NCBI GenBank assembly: GCA_937926875.1 | Contig: CALBAX010000018.1 | Span: 1 to 19,441 of the forward strand | Reading direction: 5' to 3' | DNA length: 19,441 bases | DNA from: an uncultured Desulfovibrio sp. | Lineage (GTDB): Bacteria; Desulfobacterota; Desulfovibrionia; Desulfovibrionales; Desulfovibrionaceae | Shown: piece after piece, positions 6,928 through 12,747 of the stretch | Layout: every line of letters starts with the position of its first letter | Position numbering within the stretch: position 1 is the first letter of the stretch | Translations under genes and position numbers: made by a program | The notes under the pieces: generated by a model | Told to the model about the DNA's origin: nothing | Seen by the model: only the letters and a program-made list of their open reading frames with translations | Database searches by the model: none

Positions 6928-7413
6928 ATGAGCGCAAAGAACTTTCGTCTGCTGCTGCCGGCCCTGGTCCTGGCCTGTATGACCACGTTCGCTTTTGCGG
7001 ATGAAGGACAGGCCGCGCAGCATGTCACTGACGGGATGCCTGTGGTCGCGGATCAGGCCGACCACATGGGCGTGCTGCCCGGGACCCTGGTGGCCCGCAA
7101 CGACAACGGCCGTCATGAAGGCTGGCACAAGGACAAGCCCCGTCCCAAGGGACATTACAAGAAGGGGCCCCCTCCCGGTCCCCGTCCCGGTTATCACCGT
7201 CCTGGTGACCGTCCCGGCCCCCGCCCCGGCTACCATCGTCCCGGTCCTCGTCCCGACGGCCCGCGTCCGGGCTATCATCGCCCCGGTGACCGTCCCGGCC
7301 CCCGCCCCGGCATCCATGACGGTCGCGGCCCGCGCCACGATGGTCCCCGCCCCGGCCCGCGTCCTGGCGGACCCCGGCCCGATCACCGGCCTGATGGCCC
7401 CCGTCCCCGTTAG
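6928..7413 (+). CDS. Exported Pro/Gly/Arg/His-rich repeat protein, function unknown
   Basis: A 161-residue protein I do not recognise as a named family. A Sec signal peptide is clear: positive start (MSAKNFR), hydrophobic core about 8-22 and an AFA cleavage site before DEGQ near residue 25. Residues 26-65 are an ordinary acidic linker. Residues about 82-161 are low complexity, built of GPRPGYHRPGDRP-like units; one 27-residue unit occurs twice almost identically (DNA about 7192-7229 and 7273-7310). The mature tail has many Arg and His, no Cys and few hydrophobics, so it is expected to be basic and disordered in the periplasm. His clusters could bind metal, which is speculation. The ATG at 6928 has AAGGAG seven bases upstream. 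A strong terminator follows at 7445-7475. Confidence 0.75.
   Translation: MSAKNFRLLLPALVLACMTTFAFADEGQAAQHVTDGMPVVADQADHMGVLPGTLVARNDNGRHEGWHKDKPRPKGHYKKGPPPGPRPGYHRPGDRPGPRPGYHRPGPRPDGPRPGYHRPGDRPGPRPGIHDGRGPRHDGPRPGPRPGGPRPDHRPDGPRPR
7192..7310 (+). repeat. In-frame 81-bp period coding repeat
   Basis: Segments beginning at 7192 and 7273 (TATCACCGTCCTGGTGACC and TATCATCGCCCCGGTGACC) are nearly identical for about 38 bp, 81 bp apart (27 codons). Most differences are at third positions, which suggests an older duplication under protein-level constraint rather than a recent slip. Confidence 0.7.
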
Positions 7414-7444
7414 GGCGCCGTCTTTTTCTGGTTGAGGAATCCAC

Positions 7445-7475
7445 AGGAGGTCTGCTTTGCAGGCCTCCTTTTTTT
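7445..7475 (+). terminator. Intrinsic terminator after the exported repeat protein
   Basis: An 11-bp stem AGGAGGTCTGC (7445-7455) with GCAGGCCTCCT (7459-7469), one G-T wobble and a TTT loop, is followed by a run of T to 7475. It is textbook in form and separates this gene from the symporter gene. Confidence 0.9.
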
Positions 7476-7507
7476 GTCAGGGAAAGCAGGCGATGCGGCA
7501 CGGCACA

Positions 7508-7536
7508 TTGCAAAAGCCTCTGGCCTGCGCTACGGT
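7508..7536 (+). promoter_or_regulatory. Candidate promoter for the symporter gene
   Basis: TTGCAA (7508-7513) is 17 bp from TACGGT (7531-7536). The -35 is a 4/6 match and the -10 only 3/6. It lies between the terminator at 7445-7475 and the start at 7584, the only place a promoter for this unit could be. Confidence 0.3.
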
Positions 7537-7583
7537 AACCAAGGTGTCTATGGTTTGCGTATCTTAACCCCCGGAGGTGCAGG

Positions 7584-8813
7584 ATGGCTGCTAAGGTCGG
7601 CGATTTTTCCCTTATTCTCAAACTGTTGGGCGGCATCATCATCGGCGCCCTGCTCGGTCTGTACATCGGCGAGAACGCCGAAGGCTCCCTGAAGCATGTC
7701 ATGGACGTGGTGGTCTCCCTGCGCCATATCTTCGGCCAGATCATCTTCTTCCTGGTGCCGCTGGTCATCGTGGGCTTCATCACCCCCGCCATCGTGCGCC
7801 TGGGCCAGAACGCCAGCAAGATCCTGCTGGTGGCCGTGGCCCTGGCCTATGTCTCCTCGCTGGGCGCGGCCCTGTTCTCCATGATCTCCGGCTACTGCAT
7901 CATCCCCAACCTCTCCATCGCCACCAGCACCGAGACCCTGCGCTCCCTGCCCGAGATGGTCTTCCGCCTGGACATCCCGCCGCTGTTCAGCGTCATGAGC
8001 GCCCTGGTGCTGGCCCTGACCATGGGCGTGGCCATCGTCTGGACCAAGTCCGAGACCCTGGGCAAGATCTTCTGCGAGATGGAACGCATCATGACCGCCC
8101 TGGTCAACCGCATCATGATCCCCATCCTGCCCTTTTTCGTGGGCCTTTCCTTCCTGGGCCTGGCCTATGAGGGTTCCCTCAGCCGCCATCTGCCCGTGTT
8201 CATCATGATGGTGCTCATCGTCATCGTGGGCCACTTCATCTGGCTGGCCGTGCTCTACGGCATCGGCGGCGCCCTGTCCGGCCGCAACCCCTCGCAGGTC
8301 TTCCGCCATTACGCGCCTGCCTACCTGACCGCCGTGGGCACCATGTCCAGCGCCGCCACCCTGCCCGTGGCCCTGGAATGCGCCCGCAAGTCCTCCGTCC
8401 TCAGCCGCACCATGGTGGAATTCATGGTGCCCCTGGGCGCTACCGTGCACCTGTGCGGTTCCGTGCTGACCGAGACCTTCTTCGTCATGACCATCAGCCT
8501 GATGCTGTACGGTTCCCTGCCTTCCGTGGGCACCATGCTGCTCTTCTGCGTGCTGCTGGGCATCTTTGCCGTGGGCGCTCCCGGCGTGCCTGGTGGTACC
8601 GTGGTGGCCTCGCTGGGCATCGTGACCGGCGTGCTGGGCTTCGACCCCAATGGCGTGGCCCTGCTCATCGCCATCTTTGCCCTGCAGGACAGCTTTGGCA
8701 CGGCCTGCAACGTGACCGGTGACGGCGCCCTGACCCTGATGCTGGAAGGCCTGTTCAACCGCAATGGCGAACTGGGGCCGTTGCAGGACGTGGCCCCGGC
8801 GGAAAAGGTCTAG
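7584..8813 (+). CDS. DAACS-family cation symporter, likely neutral amino acid
   Basis: A 409-residue inner-membrane protein of the dicarboxylate/amino acid:cation symporter family (GltPh, SstT, GltP). Family marks include HP1 TMSSAATLP at 253-261, PLGAT at 283-287, HP2 APGVPGG at 332-338 and NVTGD at 376-380. Two sites depart from the glutamate type. By alignment on NVTGD, the arginine that holds the substrate side-chain carboxylate in GltPh (Arg397) is Gly372, while the aspartate for the amino group (Asp394) is kept as Asp369. The NMDGT cation-site motif is HLCGS (289-293). Loss of the arginine is typical of neutral amino acid carriers, so serine, cysteine or threonine is more likely than a dicarboxylate. 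The ATG at 7584 has GGAGG six bases upstream. Cysteine desulfidase lies 302 bp downstream on the same strand, which suggests cysteine or serine uptake. Confidence 0.88.
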   Translation: MAAKVGDFSLILKLLGGIIIGALLGLYIGENAEGSLKHVMDVVVSLRHIFGQIIFFLVPLVIVGFITPAIVRLGQNASKILLVAVALAYVSSLGAALFSMISGYCIIPNLSIATSTETLRSLPEMVFRLDIPPLFSVMSALVLALTMGVAIVWTKSETLGKIFCEMERIMTALVNRIMIPILPFFVGLSFLGLAYEGSLSRHLPVFIMMVLIVIVGHFIWLAVLYGIGGALSGRNPSQVFRHYAPAYLTAVGTMSSAATLPVALECARKSSVLSRTMVEFMVPLGATVHLCGSVLTETFFVMTISLMLYGSLPSVGTMLLFCVLLGIFAVGAPGVPGGTVVASLGIVTGVLGFDPNGVALLIAIFALQDSFGTACNVTGDGALTLMLEGLFNRNGELGPLQDVAPAEKV

Positions 8814-9115
8814 CCGTTTTTCCAGTTTCGATCGTTTGACGGGGAGGGGCCCGGCGGCAGGTACGCTCCGGCCCCTGTCTCCGGGCCTTTCCCGTCGTGT
8901 GCCCTCCGGCATCTGTTTCTTTCCTTGCGGCTGCCTGTGGCCCCCTGCCCGGTCGGTCGTCCCGGAGCGGGAGCACTTCCGAACTCCCGGAAACATCGCC
9001 CCGCTGTCTGCGCCGTGCCGTTGCCGAAAAGGGCATCTGCCCGCTGTCCCCGGGAGCCTGTCTCCCGTTCCTTGCCCCAACCTTCTACATCGTGGGCCTC
9101 AGGCCCGGAGAATGC
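8814..9115 (+). other. Symporter-cyuA intergenic region with hairpins, no gene
   Basis: No convincing ORF; the cyuA frame stays open upstream but has no good start or ribosome site. Inverted repeats include GGGC/GCCC at 9031-9042 and CGGGAG (9051-9056) with CTCCCG (9062-9067), loop CCTGT, ending about 40 bases before the cyuA ribosome site. I see no strong U-run terminator after the symporter and no clear promoter, so co-transcription through a structured spacer is possible. It does not match any riboswitch I can recognise. Confidence 0.4.
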
Positions 9116-10402
9116 ATGAGTCTGTCTCTTGCCGACAGGCAGGCCATCCTGGCCCTGCTGCATCAGGAAGTGGTGCCCGCCCTGGGCTGCACCGAACCCA
9201 TCGCCGTGGCGCTGACCGCTGCCCGTGCCGCCGAGGCCCTGGGCCGGACACCGGAACGCCTGGACGTGGCCGTCAGCGCCAATCTGCTCAAGAACGGCAT
9301 GGGTGTCATGGTCCCCGGCACGGGCGAGATGGGCCTGGCCATCGCCGCGGCAGCCGGTGCCCTGGGCGGGAAGAGCGCCCTTGGCCTGGAATGCCTGGCC
9401 TCGCTCGATCCCGCACAGGCCGAAGCTGCCCGGGCCATGGTGGCCGCCGACGCCGTGGAGCTGCACCTGCCGGACAACGACCTGCTGCTGTACTGTCTGG
9501 TGACGGCCCATGCCGACGGGCACAGCGCCGCCGCCGAGCTGCGTGACAGTCATGACAACATCACCCGCGTCTGGCAGGACGGCGCCCTGGTGGAAGACCG
9601 CATGCCTGCGGAAGCCGGCGAAGCCGCTCCCGCCGACTGGCCCCTGACCCTGGCCCGGGTCTACGAATTCGCCACCACTGCGCCCTTGGAAGAGATCAGC
9701 TTCATCCTCGAGGCCGCGCGCATGAACCGTCAGGTGGCCGAGGAAGGCCTTTCCAGCCAGTACGGTCTGGGCGTGGGCAAATCCATGGATGCCCGGGTGC
9801 GCAAACACATCCTTTCCGATGACCTGCCCACCTTCGCCATCCGTCTGACCGCCGCTGCGGCCGACGCCCGCATGGCCGGGGTCATGATGCCCGTCATGAG
9901 CAATTCGGGCAGCGGCAATCAGGGCATCACCTGCACCATGCCCGTGGTGGCCTGCGCCATCCGGCAGGAAAGCAGCGACGAGGATCTGGCCCGCGCCCTG
10001 ATGATGAGCCACCTCACCTCCATCCACATCAAGCATCATCTGGGCCGTCTTTCCGCCCATTGCGGGGCCATGGTGGCCGCCACGGCCGCCGGCTGCGGCA
10101 TCGCCCTGCTGCTGGACGGCGACCTGGCGGTCATGGAGCGCACCATCCGCAACATGGTGGGCAACGTGGCCGGCATGATCTGCGACGGCGCCAAGAGCAG
10201 CTGCGCCCTCAAGGTAGCCACCGCCGTGGGCGCGGGCATCCAGGCCGTCATGCTGGCCCTGGATGGCTCCGTGGTGCCCGGCAACGAAGGCATCACCGAT
10301 GACGATATCGAAGTCTGCATCGCCAACCTGGGCCGTCTGGGCTCCACGGGCATGAAGGAGGCCGACAAGGTCATCCTGGATATCATGCTCAAAAAGTCCT
10401 AG
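9116..10402 (+). CDS. cyuA: L-cysteine desulfidase (CyuA / UPF0597 family)
   Basis: The 428-residue cytoplasmic enzyme belongs to the serine dehydratase alpha-chain-like group that includes the archaeal L-cysteine desulfidase and E. coli YhaM/CyuA. The reaction splits L-cysteine to pyruvate, ammonia and sulfide using an oxygen-sensitive [4Fe-4S] cluster. Cys25 lies in PALGCTEPIA, equivalent to the proposed catalytic Cys25 of MJ1025. Cys316, Cys356 and Cys363 (HCGAM, MICDGAKSSC) have the 40 and 7 residue spacing that I recall for the MJ1025 cluster ligands. SNSGSGNQG at 262-270 is a further family block. The ATG at 9116 has GGAG five bases upstream; an out-of-frame ATG overlaps at 9112. In a sulfate reducer it would add to sulfide output or open cysteine as carbon and nitrogen source. 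The symporter upstream is a likely partner. Confidence 0.9.
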   Translation: MSLSLADRQAILALLHQEVVPALGCTEPIAVALTAARAAEALGRTPERLDVAVSANLLKNGMGVMVPGTGEMGLAIAAAAGALGGKSALGLECLASLDPAQAEAARAMVAADAVELHLPDNDLLLYCLVTAHADGHSAAAELRDSHDNITRVWQDGALVEDRMPAEAGEAAPADWPLTLARVYEFATTAPLEEISFILEAARMNRQVAEEGLSSQYGLGVGKSMDARVRKHILSDDLPTFAIRLTAAAADARMAGVMMPVMSNSGSGNQGITCTMPVVACAIRQESSDEDLARALMMSHLTSIHIKHHLGRLSAHCGAMVAATAAGCGIALLLDGDLAVMERTIRNMVGNVAGMICDGAKSSCALKVATAVGAGIQAVMLALDGSVVPGNEGITDDDIEVCIANLGRLGSTGMKEADKVILDIMLKKS

Positions 10403-10428
10403 GCAGGATGGTTGAAGAAAACGTTTGC

Positions 10429-10512
10429 TGAGGGGAGAGGGAGCCCCTTTTGGAAAAGGGTCCTCCCTCTCCCCTCATGCTCCCCTCTCCCTTCCCAAAA
10501 CTTTTGCTCTGG
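10429..10512 (+). repeat. Intergenic hairpin repeat, copy C
   Basis: GAGGGGAGAGGGAG (10430-10443) pairs perfectly with 10463-10476, flanked by a T-A pair at 10429/10477. An inner CCCCTTTT/AAAAGGG stem nearly closes the loop, giving about 22 bp of helix. After it come a C-rich spacer and TTCCCAAAACTTTTGCTCTGG-like sequence to 10512. It begins 27 bp after the cyuA stop, in the cyuA orientation. It is the most complete of the four copies. Confidence 0.85.
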
Positions 10513-10522
10513 TCCCCGGCAG

Positions 10523-10537
10523 GTGGCGTAACGCCAC
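10523..10537. repeat. Small stem-loop after repeat copy C
   Basis: GTGGCG (10523-10528) and CGCCAC (10532-10537) with a TAA loop. It lies 10 bp beyond the tail of copy C, with an AAAAAG stretch further on. Function unknown. Confidence 0.5.
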
Positions 10538-10604
10538 AGGCGGGAAAAAGATGACCAGTCCCCCGGAGAGCATGGGAAGGCGGCAAATCTTGTTCAGGAA
10601 TGCA

Positions 10605-10633
10605 AAAGCGCCCGGTCATTGACCGGGCGCTTT
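10605..10633. terminator. Bidirectional stem-loop, probable terminator
   Basis: AAAGCGCCCGGTCA (10605-10618) is a perfect inverted match to TGACCGGGCGCTTT (10620-10633), with a single central T. The A/T ends give only a short U-run (TTTACG) on the plus strand and TTTTGC on the minus strand. It shares the core CCCGGTCA...TGACCGGG with the inverted repeat at 10778-10826. It sits between convergent cyuA and gatA. Confidence 0.65.
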
Positions 10634-10777
10634 ACGTCCATGAGGCCGGGGACAGGCAGGCCGTTCTTTTTTGCCCTGTTGCTGCATAGATCCGTTCCAC
10701 GCTGAACAGCCGGGGAAGACTGCCTGCCCAAGGGACAGGATGACGCGGGGCATCCTTGCCTCCTGCAAAAAGAGCGT

Positions 10778-10826
10778 TCAGACGAGAGGAGCCCGGTCAG
10801 AGACTGACCGGGCTCCTCTCGTCTGA
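10778..10826. repeat. Perfect 23-bp inverted repeat with AGA loop
   Basis: Arms 10778-10800 and 10804-10826 match without error around AGA (10801-10803); the arm reads TCAGACGAGAGGAGCCCGG then TCAG. On the minus strand CTCTTTTTGC follows a few bases after the stem, so it may serve as the gatA terminator. On the plus strand no U-run follows. The stem is longer than a terminator needs. Confidence 0.8.
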
Positions 10827-10869
10827 CGGCCCCACATCCGAAGACGGGGACCTGCAAGTAGATCAGAAG

Positions 10870-10950
10870 AAAAGGTTTTGGAAAGGAGGGGGCCGGGGGG
10901 AGGGAGAACCTTTTCCCCGAAAAGGTTTCCCTCCCCCGTGGCCTTTCTTG
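10870..10950 (-). repeat. Intergenic hairpin repeat, copy D
   Basis: Left arm 10895-10914 (GGGGGGAGGGAGAACCTTTT) pairs with 10920-10937 with one bulge. On the minus strand the hairpin is followed by a C-rich stretch and CCTTTCCAAAACCTTTTC (10887-10870), as in copy A. Its hairpin starts 18 bp past the gatA stop, in the gatA orientation. Confidence 0.85.
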
Positions 10951-10954
10951 CATC

Positions 10955-12415
10955 CTAAAGCTGTGCCAGACCGATGCCGGGCAGGACGGCTTCGAGACCG
11001 GCGCCCAGACGGAAGAGGCCGGCTTCGTCAAAGGCCTTGCCGATGAGCTGCATGCCCACGGGCATCCTGCTTTCGGCGGCCATGCCCACGGGCAGGGACA
11101 GGCCGGGCAGACCGGCCAGGTTCAGGGACAGGGTGTAGGCGTCCATGAGGTACATCTGCAGCGGATCGGCGCTGTGGCAGCCCAGTTCCCAGGCCGTGAC
11201 GGGGGAGACCGGGGCCAGCAAGGCGTCGCACTGTTCGAGGGCGGCCAGGTATTCGTCGCGGATAAGGCGGCGGACCTGGGCGGCCTTGCGGAAGTAGGCG
11301 TCGTAGTAGCCGGAGGAGAGCACATAGGTGCCCAGCAGGATGCGGCGCTTGACTTCCTGGCCGAAGCCTTCGCTGCGCGAGCGCACATAGAGCTCGGCCA
11401 GCTGCTTGACGTCGGCGGCACGGTGCCCGTAGCGCACACCGTCGAAGCGGGCAAGGTTGGAGCTCGCTTCGGCCATGGCGATGATGTAGTAGGTGGCGAT
11501 GGCCGCGTTGGTATGCGGCAGGCTCACTTCCACGATCTCGGCACCTTCGGCGCGGGCCGTCTCGATGGCTTTTTCGCACACGGCGCGCACTTCAGGGGCC
11601 AGACCGTCGGCATAGAATTCCTTGGGCAGGCCCAGGCGGGCGCCCTTGAGGGACGGCGCGGCGGCAGCGGCGTCATAGTCGTCCACGGGGCGGGGGTCGC
11701 AGGTGGCGTCGCGCTGGTCATGGCCGGCGATGACGCCCAGCACGCGGGCGCAGTCGGCCACGCTGCGGCCCAGGGGACCGATCTGGTCCAGGGAGGAGCC
11801 GTAGGCGATGAGGCCGTAACGGGACACGCGGCCGTAGGTGGGCTTGATGCCGGTGCAGCCGCAAAGGCTGGCGGGCTGGCGGATGGAGCCGCCGGTATCG
11901 GAGCCCAGGGAGGCGAAGCACTGGCAGGCGGCCACGGACGCGGCGGAACCGCCGCTGGAGCCGCCGGGCACGCGCTGGAGATCCCAGGGGTTGTGCGTGG
12001 TCTTGTAGGCGGAATTCTCCGTGGTGGAGCCCATGGCGAATTCGTCGAGGTTGTTTTTGCCCAGGATCACGGCACCGGCCTCACGCAGGCGCTGCACGGC
12101 AAAGGCGTCGTACACGGGCATGTAGCCTTCGAGGATGCGGGAACCGGCGGTGGTGGGCATGCCCTGGGTAGAGAGGGCGTCCTTGACGGTGACGGGCACG
12201 CCCCAGAGGGGCTGGGAGGCGTCGGGGCCCTGGGCGTCCAGCTGGCGGGCGCGGGCCAGAGCGCCTTCGGCATCCACATGGAGCAGGGCGCCCACGCGTT
12301 CTTCAGTGGCGGCGATGCGGTCGAGGCAGGCGCGGGTGGCTTCTTCGGCACCGATCTCTTTCTTTTGCAGGGCATCGGCCAGCGCGGTCAGGTTCAGCGA
12401 GCAGATCTCGTTCAT
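10955..12415 (-). CDS. gatA: Asp/Glu-tRNA amidotransferase subunit A
   Basis: The 486-residue GatA is the amidase-signature subunit of GatCAB, which releases ammonia from glutamine for GatB to amidate mischarged Glu-tRNA(Gln) or Asp-tRNA(Asn). The Ser-cisSer-Lys triad is visible: Lys78 in VTVKDAL, Ser153 in PGGSSGGSAA and nucleophile Ser177 in GSDTGGSIRQ, each one residue below the Staphylococcus numbering I recall (79, 154, 178). NNLDEFAMGSTTENSAY at 121-137 and GCTGIKPTYGRVSRYG are typical GatA rather than other amidases. Length is normal. The ATG at 12415 has AAAGGAG seven bases upstream, overlapping the gatC stop region. It is the last gene of the lipoprotein-gatC-gatA operon and is followed by repeat copy D. 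GatB must be elsewhere. Confidence 0.96.
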   Translation of the reverse strand: MNEICSLNLTALADALQKKEIGAEEATRACLDRIAATEERVGALLHVDAEGALARARQLDAQGPDASQPLWGVPVTVKDALSTQGMPTTAGSRILEGYMPVYDAFAVQRLREAGAVILGKNNLDEFAMGSTTENSAYKTTHNPWDLQRVPGGSSGGSAASVAACQCFASLGSDTGGSIRQPASLCGCTGIKPTYGRVSRYGLIAYGSSLDQIGPLGRSVADCARVLGVIAGHDQRDATCDPRPVDDYDAAAAAPSLKGARLGLPKEFYADGLAPEVRAVCEKAIETARAEGAEIVEVSLPHTNAAIATYYIIAMAEASSNLARFDGVRYGHRAADVKQLAELYVRSRSEGFGQEVKRRILLGTYVLSSGYYDAYFRKAAQVRRLIRDEYLAALEQCDALLAPVSPVTAWELGCHSADPLQMYLMDAYTLSLNLAGLPGLSLPVGMAAESRMPVGMQLIGKAFDEAGLFRLGAGLEAVLPGIGLAQL

Positions 12416-12427
12416 GATGCATCTCCT

Positions 12428-12724
12428 TTAGACGATGCGCGGCACGATGAAATAGTCTTCATCATGTTCGGGGGCGTTGCCCAGCACATCTTCGCGGCGG
12501 CGTTTGCGCTCGGGCTGGTCGTCGCGCATGGGGGTGGCATGGCTCACGGGGCTGTAGAGGGGTTCCACGGCGCTGGTATCCACCTGGGCCAGCACATCCA
12601 TATAGGCGAGGATGTCGCCGAACTGGCGGGCAAAGAGGGCCTTTTCCTCGTCACTGACGGCAAGGCGGGACAGCTGGGCCATGTGGGCCACGACGTCCTG
12701 GCTGATATTCTTGTTTTCGGACAT
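12428..12724 (-). CDS. gatC: Asp/Glu-tRNA amidotransferase subunit C
   Basis: The 98-residue GatC wraps around GatA and GatB and stabilises the complex. It has the family pattern: a helical N-terminus (VVAHMAQLSRLAVSDEEKA) and QFGDILAYMDVLAQVDTSAV. The loop PLYSPVSHATPMRDD and the C-terminal NAPEHDEDYFIVPRIV are also typical. I chose the ATG at 12724, with AAGG about 8 bases upstream; a GTG at 12745 in the same frame would add seven residues. Its TAA stop lies 12 bp before the gatA ATG and overlaps the gatA ribosome site, pointing to translational coupling. It starts only 23 bp after the lipoprotein stop. Confidence 0.95.
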   Translation of the reverse strand: MSENKNISQDVVAHMAQLSRLAVSDEEKALFARQFGDILAYMDVLAQVDTSAVEPLYSPVSHATPMRDDQPERKRRREDVLGNAPEHDEDYFIVPRIV

Positions 12725-12747
12725 GGGATCTACCTTGAGGGGCACCG

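Noticed and set aside
7548..9080. A 510-codon minus-strand open frame opposite the symporter
   Set aside because: His/Gly/Gln/Asp-rich shadow of a clear membrane protein gene, without a ribosome site.
10513..10869. tRNA or other cloverleaf RNA in the cyuA-gatA gap
   Set aside because: Only simple hairpins are present; no acceptor, T-loop (TTCGA) or CCA arrangement.
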